DNA of 48,470 nt from Streptomyces solincola (GCF_002982015.1 NZ_PVLV01000074.1:1-48470), one strand, 5' to 3'. Shown: positions 15,590 through 26,903, numbered from the stretch's first letter. Made by a program: numbers and translations. Notes: a model not told the origin generated them from the sequence alone.

Positions 15590-18418
15590 TCAGCCGCAGG
15601 CGCCCGCGGGGCGGGGGCGGGTGGCGAGGGTGGTCCAGCCGGTGGTGCCGTCGAGCCAGACGACCTGGGTGCCGGAGACGGCGGCCGGGGAGATCTGCTC
15701 GCCCCGGTTGCAGGAGACCCGCTCCTTGCGGGAGCCGTCGGTGGTGAACTGCCAGTTCTTCGGCAGGGTCTCGTTGCGCCAGGCGGTGTCGGGCACCGTG
15801 GCGTTGACGGTGACGGCGGTGTCGGAGACCGTCAGGTCGGACGGGATGAGGGCGGCGGGCTTGCCCTCGGCGGAGATGTCGTAGGGGTCGGAGCCGTCCA
15901 GGTCGGCGCGGCGGATGCCCATGCGGGCGTCGGCCGAGTCGGATTCGGTGAGCCAGAAGACGTGGGTCTTGTTCAGGCCGGTCTGGCCCAGGGTCTCGGG
16001 CTCGTCGAGCTGCTCGGCGAGGGTGGTGCGGCCGGTGGCCAGGTCGCGCAGCTCCACGCCGAGGCGGTAGGCGCCGGTGGTGGCGTCCGGGTAGAGCTTG
16101 GCGTAGGCGAGGCGGCCGGCGGCGACGGACGGCAGGGCGGTGAGGACCTCGTCGCTGTTGCCGTCGACGGCGGTGGGCTGCTTGTCACCGGGGCGCAGGT
16201 ACTGCACGTGCCGGTCGAACAGGCCGAGGGTCTCGAAGACGACGGTGCCCTGGTCCACGCGGAGGCCGGAGACGTCGGCGGTGGTGGAGGAGAAGAGCTT
16301 CCTGACGGGGCCGCCGGCGATCGGGCGGGAGAGGATGTCGAGGCCGGCCTCGCCGTAGGCGGTCCAGACGACGGTGGCGCCGTCGGTGGCCGGGTTGACG
16401 TGGTAGCGGCCGTCGTTGGGGCTCATCAGCTTGGGCGCGCCGCGGCCGTCGGCGCGGCCGGCGTAGACGGAGTAGGGCTCGGTGCCGTCGTCGTTGGACT
16501 TGGCCGCGGTCCACCAGCCGCCGCCCGCCTGGACGGTGGAGCCGGTGGTGTTGAGCTTGCCGAACAGTTCGTCGGAGTCGACGCCGAGTGCCAGCTCCCA
16601 GTCGTCCACGATGCCGTGGGCGTTGAAGGAGCGCTTGGTGACGGAGATCTGCTTGGCGGTCGCGCCCACCTCCCTGGCGGCGGCGAGGACGGCGTTGCGG
16701 CCGTCGGTGAAGCCGTCCAGCGGGGTGAGGTAGGAGGTCAGCGCCTTGTAGACGATCTTGTCGGCGAGTTCGGCGCCGAGGTCCTGGCGCATGTCCCACA
16801 GCGCGCCGGAGAAGATGGTGGAGTTGAGGTGGACGCCGCCGTTGTCGGTGGAGAAGGTGACCCCGAGGAAGTCCTTGGAGGTCGTCGCCCCGTCGTTGAG
16901 GTCGCGCAGGGCGCAGGCGCGCGGTCCGCCGGTGCGGCACAGGTCCTCGCCGATGAGACCGGCGTCGGGGTGGTCCATCGGGGTGCCGGAGCGGTCCACG
17001 TCGATGGCGTTGCCCAGGTAGTCGGCGATCGCCTCGTTGAGGGCGCCGGACTGGCCGGCGTAGACGAGGTTCGCGGTGTTCTCCACCACGCCGTGGGTCA
17101 TCTCGTGGCCGACCACGTCCAGGTCGGCCGAGAGCGGCCGGTAGGTCTCGTCACCGCCGCCGTACACCATCTTGGTGCCGTCCCAGAAGGCGTTGACGAA
17201 CGGCATGCCCCACTCGGTCACGCCGACCAGGGATTCGACCGCGCCGCCGCGGCCGTCCAGGCCGTCGCGCCCGTGCCGCTGCTTGTAGTAGTCGTAGACC
17301 TGCCCGGCCGCCCAGTGCGCGTCCACCGCGCCGGACTCGGTGGCCTCCTTGCCGAACTCCGGGGTGGGCGAGGAGAACTCGGCCAGGCCCTCGGGCCAGG
17401 TGCCCAGCACCTCGTAGACGTCCTTGTCGCGGGCGTCCCAGGTGGTGAGGGAGTTCTTGCTGCTCGCGGCCATCCGGGCGTCGTCGGCCATCAGGTGGCG
17501 GCCGCCGGACTCGCGGACCTCCAGCGGGACGCGGGAGCCGTCGAGCCGGACGCCGGAGCCGGTCGCGGCGGCGGACGCGGGACCGGCGGCGGGCGCGGGA
17601 CCGGCGGCGGGCGGCGTGCCGACCGCCGTGCGCTCGGGGGCCAGCGTCTTGATGCCGCTGAAGCTCAGCAGCGGGTAGCCGGCCCGGGCGTCCACGTAGA
17701 CCTGCTGGAGGACGGGCGCGCCGGTCGCCGGGTGGGCCCCGCGCACGGTGACCTGGTAGGCGAGGACGCCCTCGCCGCGCGGGACGACGACGAGGCCGGC
17801 GGCGTCCCCGGTCAGCGGCGCGGCCTCCTCCTTGCGCACGCCCGGGGCGTTCTTCAGCGACAGCTTCGCCCCGCCGAGGCGCTCCATGGTGGCGGTGACC
17901 GCGCGGCGCACGGCGGTGGCCTCGTCCACGGCGGGCTTCACCCCGGTGGTGAGCCCGGTGAAGTACTTGCCGGAGGTGCCGGTGACGACCCGCTTGCCGT
18001 CCGCCTTCTCCATCCGGACCAGGTACTGGCCGCCGAGCACCGGCACCCCGCGGTGCTTCTGCTGGAGCCGGACCGTCTCCTCCGCGCCCTGCTTGAGGGT
18101 GCCCACGGGGGCGAGATCGCGCCCAGGTTCGGCGATCTTGTAGCGGTCCTCCTCGGCGGCCAGATGGGCCTTCGCCGCGTCCGCCGCACCGGCCTTCGCG
18201 TCCACCGCCTCGCGGATGCCGTCCACCAGGGACGGCGTGTCGGTCCGCGCTCCCGGGATGACGTCGATGGCCTCGGCGGGCGGCTCCACGGCCGCGGACG
18301 GGGTCGCCGCCCCGGCCGGCGCCGCCGTGATCAGCAGGCCCGCGGCGGCCAGCAGCGCCGCCGCCCTGGCCCCCGTCCGTATCCCGATCCCCGCCGTGTG
18401 CGTACTGGGTCTGCGCAC
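15590..18418 (-). CDS. secreted M4 (thermolysin-family) metallopeptidase
   Basis: This 942-residue zinc endopeptidase is exported: a signal peptide (about residues 1-38, ending near APAGAA) is followed by an FTP/PepSY-like propeptide (about 60-250). The catalytic domain holds HEMTH (His438, Glu439, His442) and the third ligand Glu in GALNEAIADYLGN about 20 residues on. After the catalytic domain (ending near 610) come about 330 residues with YSVYAGRADG and RRADLDGSDPYDIS-like segments, resembling TolB-type beta-propeller repeats; this is longer than usual for the family. GTG at 18418 is chosen for its GGAGGGG SD 8 bases upstream; GTG at 18436 has none. Confidence 0.92.
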   Translation of the reverse strand: MRRPSTHTAGIGIRTGARAAALLAAAGLLITAAPAGAATPSAAVEPPAEAIDVIPGARTDTPSLVDGIREAVDAKAGAADAAKAHLAAEEDRYKIAEPGRDLAPVGTLKQGAEETVRLQQKHRGVPVLGGQYLVRMEKADGKRVVTGTSGKYFTGLTTGVKPAVDEATAVRRAVTATMERLGGAKLSLKNAPGVRKEEAAPLTGDAAGLVVVPRGEGVLAYQVTVRGAHPATGAPVLQQVYVDARAGYPLLSFSGIKTLAPERTAVGTPPAAGPAPAAGPASAAATGSGVRLDGSRVPLEVRESGGRHLMADDARMAASSKNSLTTWDARDKDVYEVLGTWPEGLAEFSSPTPEFGKEATESGAVDAHWAAGQVYDYYKQRHGRDGLDGRGGAVESLVGVTEWGMPFVNAFWDGTKMVYGGGDETYRPLSADLDVVGHEMTHGVVENTANLVYAGQSGALNEAIADYLGNAIDVDRSGTPMDHPDAGLIGEDLCRTGGPRACALRDLNDGATTSKDFLGVTFSTDNGGVHLNSTIFSGALWDMRQDLGAELADKIVYKALTSYLTPLDGFTDGRNAVLAAAREVGATAKQISVTKRSFNAHGIVDDWELALGVDSDELFGKLNTTGSTVQAGGGWWTAAKSNDDGTEPYSVYAGRADGRGAPKLMSPNDGRYHVNPATDGATVVWTAYGEAGLDILSRPIAGGPVRKLFSSTTADVSGLRVDQGTVVFETLGLFDRHVQYLRPGDKQPTAVDGNSDEVLTALPSVAAGRLAYAKLYPDATTGAYRLGVELRDLATGRTTLAEQLDEPETLGQTGLNKTHVFWLTESDSADARMGIRRADLDGSDPYDISAEGKPAALIPSDLTVSDTAVTVNATVPDTAWRNETLPKNWQFTTDGSRKERVSCNRGEQISPAAVSGTQVVWLDGTTGWTTLATRPRPAGACG

Positions 18419-18566
18419 AGTCCGTACCCCTCCCACGTGCTGGTCAGCCGTTCAGGTGGTCATGGCCATGCAAGCCGTGAGGCGTCGGCGCGACAACGGG
18501 CCGGCAGGGGTGAGAAGTGGACACGCGCACTTGTGAGGCGGTGCGGAGGCGGTGAGAATCCCCGGC

Positions 18567-19487
18567 ATGATCCAGGGAGAACTGACCACTCTCGGCCTGG
18601 GCCGGACCGAGGAACGCGCGTACGCGGCACTGCTGCGCCACCGGGGGGACGGGGCGGAGGAGTTGGCGCGGAAGCTGGGGCTGCCGCGCCGACGGCTGGA
18701 CGCGGCACTGGACCGGCTCGTACGGCACGGCTTCGCCAGCCCACCGGACGGCGGCGGCGGTGCGGACGGCCTGCCCCGCCCGGCCCAGCCCGCCGCCATC
18801 CGCTCGCTCATCCACCGCCGCCAAGCCGAACTGCACCTGCGCTCGGCGGAGTTGGAACGACTGCGGATGGCCGCGGAACGGCTGGAGCCGCCGGACGGCG
18901 GGGTCGGCGGCGGCGGTACGGAGCCGGTGACCGGCCCGGCCGCCATCGCCGAGCGGACGGCCCGGCTGCTGGCGGGCGCCCGGCAGGAGATCGCCGTGCT
19001 GGACCGCGCCCCCCACGCCGTACCGGCGGCGCGGCCGGGCCCGGGCGTGGCGGTGCGCGCGGTGCTCGCCCCCGGCGGCCCCGGCGGGCCGCCCGCCCTC
19101 GCGGGCCCCGGGGTGCGCACCGCCGCCGACGTCCCCGTACGCCTGCTGCTGGTGGACCGGCGCACGGCCCTGCTGCCGCCGGCCGACCCGGACGCCCCGG
19201 ACGCCGCCGCGCTGCTGGTGCGGGAGGGGCTGCTGTGCACGGCGCTGCTGGGGCTGTTCGACTCGGTGTGGGAGCGGGCCGAGCCGCCCGGGGTGCCGGG
19301 CCCGGAGCGGGAGCTGCTGGCGCTGCTGGCGGCGGGCCTGAAGGACGAGGCCATCGCCCGCCGCCTCGGCGTGCACGTGCACACCGCCCGCCGCCGCATC
19401 AGCAGGCTGCTGGACACCCTCGACGCCCGTACCCGCTTCCAGGCGGGGGCACGGGCGTCGGTACGGGGGTGGCTGGAGGGCCCTTGA
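18567..19487 (+). CDS. TrmB-like/LuxR-type regulator with two DNA-binding domains
   Basis: The 306-residue protein begins with a TrmB-like winged helix (TTLGLGRTEERAYAALLRHR, then AEELARKLGLPRRRLDAALDRLV, about residues 5-60) and ends with a LuxR-type helix-turn-helix (ELLALLAAGLKDEAIARRLG near 250-270, then HTARRRISRLLDTLDARTRFQ). The middle part is a PLD-like/ligand-sensing region of variable Gly/Pro content. This two-HTH layout is frequent in Streptomyces regulators of unknown ligand. It is divergent from the M4 peptidase gene, a likely target. ATG 18567 follows GAGAAT by 7 bases without SD; GTG at 18552 is the alternative start. Confidence 0.8.
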   Translation: MIQGELTTLGLGRTEERAYAALLRHRGDGAEELARKLGLPRRRLDAALDRLVRHGFASPPDGGGGADGLPRPAQPAAIRSLIHRRQAELHLRSAELERLRMAAERLEPPDGGVGGGGTEPVTGPAAIAERTARLLAGARQEIAVLDRAPHAVPAARPGPGVAVRAVLAPGGPGGPPALAGPGVRTAADVPVRLLLVDRRTALLPPADPDAPDAAALLVREGLLCTALLGLFDSVWERAEPPGVPGPERELLALLAAGLKDEAIARRLGVHVHTARRRISRLLDTLDARTRFQAGARASVRGWLEGP

Positions 19488-19494
19488 GGCCCTC
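19476..19494. terminator. hairpin over the stop codon between convergent genes
   Basis: GAGGGCC and GGCCCTC form a 7-bp stem with a 5-base loop that includes the TGA stop of the regulator gene. It lies between the convergent regulator and lon genes (12-base gap) and could act for both strands. Confidence 0.4.
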
Positions 19495-19499
19495 GGGCG

Positions 19500-21953
<2,454 letters not shown>

Positions 21954-21974
21954 GATCTCCCCTAAGGCATCCAA

Positions 21975-21995
21975 GTTGAGCTTGCTGGACTCAAT
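21975..21995. promoter_or_regulatory. HAIR operator (HspR binding site) of lon
   Basis: GTTGAGC-N7-ACTCAAT matches the HAIR consensus CTTGAGT-N7-ACTCAAG in the TTGAG and CTCAA cores and in spacing. HspR is the actinobacterial heat-shock repressor that acts with DnaK, and lon of S. lividans is a known HspR target. The site lies 22-42 bases before the lon ATG, where it would overlap the promoter. Confidence 0.85.
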
Positions 21996-22102
21996 AACGC
22001 TGTAGGAGCTCAATGCATGGCGGGGCGGTGATGTTCCCACCGCCACCCGTGTTCGCTGCGAGCGATCAAGAAAGCGGTGGCGCGGAGGGGTCGCCGTCTG
22101 CT

Positions 22103-22108
22103 TGTAAT
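22103..22108 (+). promoter_or_regulatory. candidate -10 element, leaderless start of the GNAT gene
   Basis: TGTAAT, 5 of 6 matches to TATAAT, is followed by 6 bases and the ATG at 22115. No SD is present. The alternative reading TAATAG (22105-22110) leaves 4 bases. Confidence 0.45.
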
Positions 22109-22114
22109 AGCCGC

Positions 22115-22753
22115 ATGGACCGACAGACCATTACCGATATCTGGGTACGCGGGTGGGCGCTGTCCCGGGGCACGCCCGCACCCGTGGTCGAGCCCTGGGG
22201 GTACCGCATCGACGTCGGACTCCCGCGCCACGTCTTCCGGCACGTCCTGCCGGAACCCGACGGCCCGGCCGTGCGACACCTGTGCGAGACGGTGACCACC
22301 CCGCACGCCTGGCTGAAGGTGCTCGCCGGACCGGAGGACACCGCGCGCTGGATCACTCCGGGCTGGACGGTGCCGGACGACCCCGGCTTCATGATGACCC
22401 TCGACCTGCGCCCCGGACCGGCCCCGCGGCCGCCGCGCGGGTACGCCGTGCACGGCACGGAGGAGGACGGGGTGCTGCGGGTGCGGGTCCTCGGCCCGGA
22501 CGGGTCGCTCGCCGCCCGGGGCCAGCTCGCCCGGGCCGGCGCCGGCCTCGCGGTGGTGGACCAGGTCGAGACCTCCGCCGAGCACCGCCGCCGGGGGCTG
22601 GGCAGCACCGTGATGCGCACCCTGGAGTCGGCTGCCGCGGCGGCGGGGACCACCCGGGCCGTGCTGGCGGCCACCACCGACGGCCGGGCGCTGTACGAGG
22701 CGGTCGGCTGGCGCTACCGCGCCCCGCTCACCGGGATCGTGCGCACCGGCTGA
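22115..22753 (+). CDS. GNAT-family N-acetyltransferase
   Basis: This 212-residue protein has a C-terminal GNAT domain: the strand VVDQVETSAEHRRRGLG (about residues 148-164) contains the acetyl-CoA-binding R-R-G-L-G loop, followed by the helix STVMRTLESAAAAAG and the final ALYEAVGWRY strand. The N-terminal ~120 residues are a separate segment with WITPGWTVPDDPGFMM and look like the first half of a double-GNAT arrangement or a family-specific domain. Substrate unknown. ATG 22115 is preferred to one at 22013, which lies within the lon promoter region. The 3' end overlaps the opposite-strand rhomboid-like gene by 40 bases. Confidence 0.82.
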   Translation: MDRQTITDIWVRGWALSRGTPAPVVEPWGYRIDVGLPRHVFRHVLPEPDGPAVRHLCETVTTPHAWLKVLAGPEDTARWITPGWTVPDDPGFMMTLDLRPGPAPRPPRGYAVHGTEEDGVLRVRVLGPDGSLAARGQLARAGAGLAVVDQVETSAEHRRRGLGSTVMRTLESAAAAAGTTRAVLAATTDGRALYEAVGWRYRAPLTGIVRTG

Positions 22754-23538
22754 CGGCCGCTCCGGGCGCGGTGCGCGGCGGCCCGGCGGACCAGCGGGCG
22801 GCAGGCCAGCCCGACCAGCAGCGCGATTGGGTGCCCCCAGTCGGTGAGCGGGTCGGCGAACTCGACCAGGTCGATCGCCAGCAGCACCGCCACCCAGCCG
22901 AGCACCAGCGTCCGGGTGAGAGGGGTGAGCAGCCAGGCCAGCGCACCGACGGAGGCCAGCAGGCCGAAGCTGACGCCGTAGTCCAGGCGGTGCAGCGAGG
23001 TGTGCGGCAGGTGTCCGGCCAGCACCGACAGGGCGACCGGGATCTCGGTGGCCAGGGTCGCCAGCACATGGCCCAGCACGAAGACGGCGGCCGTGCGCCG
23101 GCCGCCGATCCGCCGCTCCAGCGCGGTGAGCACGGCGACCAGCCCGGCGGCGTACGCGGAGAGCGGCCCGCCCGGCAGCCACAGCGCGCTGGCGAACAGC
23201 GCCCGCAGCGGGGCGCGCACCAGGTGGGCGGCGTCCGAGCTGGACGCCTGGAGCAGTCGGGCGACGGAGTCGGCGTCGCCGAGGCGGGCGTAGAGCGAGG
23301 TGAGGGCGAGCACGGCGAGGTAGCCGAAGGTGAACGGCGTCCGGCGCGGCGTGGGCAGCAGCCGCCCGAGCCGGACCGCGAGACGGCCGCGACCCTCGGC
23401 GTTTCCGCCGCCGGACGGGAGTCCGCGCACTCCGAGGGCCGGCTCGGCGCCGTCCGCCGGGGGGAGGCTCGCGGGCGCCCCGCAGGCCGGCTCGGCGCTC
23501 TGCACCGGGCCGGTGGTGCGGGTGAGGAGCTGGTGCAC
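22714..23538 (-). CDS. rhomboid-like membrane protein
   Basis: The 274-residue protein has about six hydrophobic segments from residue 70 to 250. A GVSFGLLASVGAL stretch (near 190) matches the rhomboid Ser-containing helix GxSG but with Phe after the Ser, and DWGHPIALLVGL (near 235) matches the helix carrying the catalytic His. It fits the Streptomyces rhomboid-like family; whether it still cleaves membrane proteins is doubtful. The ~65-residue N-terminal region is low in hydrophobicity, and the GTG start at 23538 is weakly supported; a shorter protein starting nearer residue 50 is possible. The last 40 bases overlap the convergent GNAT gene. Confidence 0.72.
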   Translation of the reverse strand: MHQLLTRTTGPVQSAEPACGAPASLPPADGAEPALGVRGLPSGGGNAEGRGRLAVRLGRLLPTPRRTPFTFGYLAVLALTSLYARLGDADSVARLLQASSSDAAHLVRAPLRALFASALWLPGGPLSAYAAGLVAVLTALERRIGGRRTAAVFVLGHVLATLATEIPVALSVLAGHLPHTSLHRLDYGVSFGLLASVGALAWLLTPLTRTLVLGWVAVLLAIDLVEFADPLTDWGHPIALLVGLACRPLVRRAAAHRARSGRQPVRTIPVSGAR

Positions 23539-23720
23539 CGCGAGGCCGCCCTTCGGTCAGCCGGGCCCGCGCGCATGCCGTGGCGGGCCCACCGGCCGGG
23601 AACCTGCCCACGGAGGCCGTTCCATGCCGACCCGCGCTCATGATCTCCGTCACATCGCCGGGGCAGGGGCAACCCGGGCGCCGGTGGACGCGTCCGCCGC
23701 CGCCCGGCGAACCAGCGGCC

Positions 23721-23726
23721 TAGGGT
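23721..23726 (+). promoter_or_regulatory. candidate -10 element, leaderless start of the spermidine-synthase-like gene
   Basis: TAGGGT is followed by 6 bases and the ATG at 23733, with no SD. The 194-base gap 23539-23732 otherwise shows no gene. Confidence 0.4.
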
Positions 23727-23732
23727 GGCCCC

Positions 23733-24443
23733 ATGGCTGTGACGACCGCGCCCGAGACGCCCGAGATGCCGCACGCACCCACACCTCCGCAGACGCTCGA
23801 CCGGCGCGAAGGCCCGTACGGCGAGGTGGTGTTGCGCCGGCGCGGCCAGCACCTGGAGATCATCGCCAACGGGGTGTTCCTGATGGACACCTCCGACGGG
23901 CGCTCGGAGCGCAGGCTGGTCGAGGCGGCGCGCGACGCACTGGGCGCGCGGGCCCACCCGGCGGTGCTGATCGGCGGGCTGGGCGTGGGCTTCTCCCTGG
24001 CCCAGGCCGCCGCGGACCCCTGCTGGGGCCGGATCGCGGTGGTGGAGCGGGAGCAGGCGGTCCTGGACTGGCACCGGACCGGCCCGCTGGCCGCCGTCTC
24101 CGGTGAGGCGCTGGCCGATCCGCGCACCGTCCTCGTGCACGACGACCTCTCGGCGTATCTGCGCCAGACCCCGGACGGCTACGACGCGCTCTGCCTGGAC
24201 ATCGACAACGGTCCGGACTGGACGGTCACCGAGGGCAACAACTCCCTCTACTCCCCTGCCGGGTTGGCGGCCTGCGCGGCCCGGCTCAACCCGGGCGGGG
24301 TGCTGGCGGTGTGGTCCGCGCGGCCCTCCGCCGATTTCGAAGCCTCCTTGCGGAATGCCGGTTTCAGCGGGGTACGGACCGAAGAGATCCCCGTTGCCCG
24401 GGGCGTACCCGACGTGGTCCACCTCGCCGTTCGCCCTGCGTAG
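23733..24443 (+). CDS. spermidine-synthase-like methyltransferase-fold protein
   Basis: This 236-residue protein has the Rossmann-type fold of spermidine synthases: VLIGGLGVGFSLAQA (about 78-92) matches the decarboxy-AdoMet-binding GGGDG loop in degenerate form, IAVVEREQAVLDW follows, and YDALCLDIDNGPDW (about 148-161) matches the catalytic DxxD strand. The short N-terminal beta domain of true SpeE enzymes is reduced to about 50 residues. No polyamine genes (speD, speA) are nearby, so the substrate and even the use of decarboxylated AdoMet are open. It is upstream of a response regulator by 165 bases. Confidence 0.8.
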   Translation: MAVTTAPETPEMPHAPTPPQTLDRREGPYGEVVLRRRGQHLEIIANGVFLMDTSDGRSERRLVEAARDALGARAHPAVLIGGLGVGFSLAQAAADPCWGRIAVVEREQAVLDWHRTGPLAAVSGEALADPRTVLVHDDLSAYLRQTPDGYDALCLDIDNGPDWTVTEGNNSLYSPAGLAACAARLNPGGVLAVWSARPSADFEASLRNAGFSGVRTEEIPVARGVPDVVHLAVRPA

Positions 24444-24608
24444 CCGGGACGCGGTCGGTGCCTTTACGCTGCTTGCCGGGCAGCCGCCTTCCCGGGCGCC
24501 CGTCGGCCGGAGTGCCGGCGGCGCCGTCGTCCCCGACGGCCGGGCCGGCGCCGCCCGGGTCACGGCACGGAACTACACGCTCGCGCAGGACGCGACAGGG
24601 GCGGGGCG

Positions 24609-25352
24609 ATGGAGCAGACACACACCAGTCCGAACGGCACGGCGGCCGCGCCGGGCGCCGCCACCCAGCGCCGGGTGCTGGTCGTCGAGGACGACGGCAC
24701 CATCGTCGAGGCGATCTCCGCCCGGCTGCGCGCCGAGGGCTTCCAGGTGCAGACGGCCACCGACGGGCCGGCGGCGGTGGAGGCGGCCGAGGCGTGGCAG
24801 CCGGACCTGATGGTGCTGGACGTGATGCTGCCGGGCTTCGACGGCCTGGAGGTGTGCCGCCGGGTCCAGGCGCAGCGCCCGGTGCCGGTGCTGATGCTCA
24901 CCGCCCGCGACGACGAGACGGACATGCTGGTCGGTCTCGGGGTCGGCGCGGACGACTACATGACCAAGCCGTTCTCGATGCGGGAGCTGGCGGCCCGGGT
25001 GCACGTGCTGCTGCGCCGCATCGAGCGCGCGGCGCAGGCCGCGGCCACCCCGCGCAGCGGCATCCTGCGCCTGGGCGAGCTGGAGGTGGACCACGCGCAG
25101 CGCCGGGTGCGGGTGCGCGGCGAGGACGTGCACCTGACGCCGACCGAGTTCGACCTGCTGGTCTGCCTGGCGAACACCCCGCGCGCGGTGCTCTCCCGCG
25201 AGCAGTTGCTGGCCGAGGTGTGGGACTGGGCCGACGCGTCCGGGACGCGCACGGTGGACAGCCACATCAAGGCGCTGCGCCGGAAGATCGGCGCGGAGCG
25301 CATCCGCACCGTGCACGGCGTGGGCTACGCGCTGGAGACGCCCGCGCCGTGA
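24609..25352 (+). CDS. OmpR/PhoB-family response regulator
   Basis: The 247-residue regulator has a receiver domain (about residues 22-135) with acidic DD at 28-29, phospho-acceptor Asp71 in LMVLDVMLPG, and Lys in MTKPF, followed by a winged-helix DNA-binding domain (about 150-245) ending HIKALRRKIG...RTVHGVGYALE. An extra ~20-residue N-terminal tail precedes the receiver. The stop overlaps the kinase GTG by four bases (GTGA), so regulator and kinase are co-translated and form a two-component pair. An AGGGG SD precedes the ATG. Confidence 0.94.
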   Translation: MEQTHTSPNGTAAAPGAATQRRVLVVEDDGTIVEAISARLRAEGFQVQTATDGPAAVEAAEAWQPDLMVLDVMLPGFDGLEVCRRVQAQRPVPVLMLTARDDETDMLVGLGVGADDYMTKPFSMRELAARVHVLLRRIERAAQAAATPRSGILRLGELEVDHAQRRVRVRGEDVHLTPTEFDLLVCLANTPRAVLSREQLLAEVWDWADASGTRTVDSHIKALRRKIGAERIRTVHGVGYALETPAP

Positions 25353-26569
25353 ACGGGACCGGGGCCGCGAGCGGGACCGGCGCCGGGACCGGCCCGCGCC
25401 GACGGGTGCTCGGCGCGTTCGCCCGGCGCGCCCTCGGCCGGCGGCCGTCCGGGCCCCGGGCGACCCGCGGCAGCGGCCGGGACCGGCTGCGGGCGGCGCT
25501 GCGCAGGCTGCGCGCCCTGCCGGTGTCGATCAAGGCGAAGCTGGGCACCCTGGTCGTGGTGTCGGTGTTCATCACCACCGGGCTGCTGATGGTGGCCCTG
25601 CGCACCGAGACCGAGCTGCGGTTCATCACGGTCTTCTCGGTGATCGCCACGCTGCTGATCACCCAGTTCGTGGCGCACGGGCTGACCGCGCCGCTGGACG
25701 AGATGAACACGGTGGCCAAGGCCATCTCGCACGGCGACTACACCTGCCGGGTGCGGGGCGCGGACCGCCGGGACGAGCTGGGCGACCTGGCGTCCACCAT
25801 CAACCTGATGGCGGACGACCTGGAGGCGGTGGACCGGCACCGCAAGGAGCTGGTGGCGAACGTCTCGCACGAGCTGCGCACGCCGATCGCGGCGCTGCGC
25901 GCGGTGCTGGAGAACGTCGTGGACGGCGTCTCGGAGGCCGATCCGGAGACCATGCGCACCGCGCTGAAGCAGACCGAGCGGCTGGGCCGGCTGGTGGAGA
26001 CGCTGCTGGACCTGTCCCGGCTGGACCAGGGCGTGGTGCCGCTGCGGGCCAACCGCTTCGAGGTGTGGCCCTACCTCTCCGGGGTGCTCAAGGAGGCGAA
26101 CCTCGCGGCCGCGCTGCGCCGGCTCAGCTCCGGTTCGGGCAACCACTCCCGTACCGACGTGCACCTGCACCTGGACGTGTCGCCGCCGGAGCTGACCGCG
26201 CACGCGGACGCGGAGCGGCTGCACCAGGTGGTGGCCAACCTGATCGACAACGCGGTCAAGCACTCCCCGCCGCACGGCCGGGTGACGGTGCGGGCGCGGC
26301 GCGGGCCGCTGCCGGAGTCGCTGGCGCTGGAGGTGCAGGACGAGGGTCCGGGCATTCCGGAGTCGGAGTGGCACCGGGTCTTCGAGCGGTTCAACCGGGG
26401 CAGTGTGTCCTCCCCGCACGGCCCGGGCAGCGACGGCGGCACGGGGCTGGGGCTGGCGATCGCGCGCTGGGCGGTGGAGCTGCACGGCGGCCGGATCGGG
26501 GTGGCCGAATCGACCCGCGGCTGCCGTATCCGCGTCACCCTCCCGGGTATTCCGCAGCAGCGCGGTTGA
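25349..26569 (+). CDS. membrane sensor histidine kinase
   Basis: This 406-residue kinase has a basic N-terminal ~60 residues, two adjacent membrane segments (about 70-87 and 93-110) with only a few residues between them, a HAMP domain (about 112-165), the HisKA box with phospho-acceptor His174 in VSHELRTP, and an HATPase domain with N box [11 protein letters not shown]1 DEGPGIP and G2 GTGLGLA. With almost no extracytoplasmic loop, it probably senses within the membrane or the cytoplasm. The cognate regulator is directly upstream. Confidence 0.93.
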   Translation: MNGTGAASGTGAGTGPRRRVLGAFARRALGRRPSGPRATRGSGRDRLRAALRRLRALPVSIKAKLGTLVVVSVFITTGLLMVALRTETELRFITVFSVIATLLITQFVAHGLTAPLDEMNTVAKAISHGDYTCRVRGADRRDELGDLASTINLMADDLEAVDRHRKELVANVSHELRTPIAALRAVLENVVDGVSEADPETMRTALKQTERLGRLVETLLDLSRLDQGVVPLRANRFEVWPYLSGVLKEANLAAALRRLSSGSGNHSRTDVHLHLDVSPPELTAHADAERLHQVVANLIDNAVKHSPPHGRVTVRARRGPLPESLALEVQDEGPGIPESEWHRVFERFNRGSVSSPHGPGSDGGTGLGLAIARWAVELHGGRIGVAESTRGCRIRVTLPGIPQQRG

Positions 26570-26823
26570 CGATCCGGTTGACGTTTCGGGCCGCCTCGCC
26601 GTTGGCGTAGGGTCGGACGCGGAAGCTCCGGTTTCGCCTACCGCGTCCGTCCGGAGCCGTCGCGGCCCGCCAGGGCCGCGACCAGCGGATGTGTGCCGCC
26701 CGGCGGCGGCCGCAGCCGGGCCCTCGGTTACCCGTTCGCAAGCGAACCACGCTTGTTTCCCGCCATTTATCGCCGTGAAACGCGTCTCACGATGTGATCT
26801 ACGCGACGATGGCGATGCCCGGC

Positions 26824-26853
26824 CTGCACGTCCGGGCCGGGGAGGCGTAGCCT
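26824..26853 (+). promoter_or_regulatory. candidate kgd promoter in the 334-base leader region
   Basis: The gap 26570-26903 holds no convincing gene. Its most promoter-like part is CTGCAC (26824-26829) with TAGCCT (26848-26853) 18 bases later, about 50 bases before the kgd start. Further up, GTGA-N8-TCAC (around 26775-26790) is a small inverted repeat in an AT-richer stretch. Both assignments are weak. Confidence 0.3.
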
Positions 26854-26903
26854 TTATTTCCGCTGTCCATCACCTTGTGAAGCGGAAGAGGGCGGTTACC
26901 GCC

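Noticed and set aside
26770..26795. CRP-like site GTGA-N8-TCAC before kgd
   Set aside because: Spacing differs from the TGTGA-N6-TCACA type and outer bases do not match; kept only as a minor remark.
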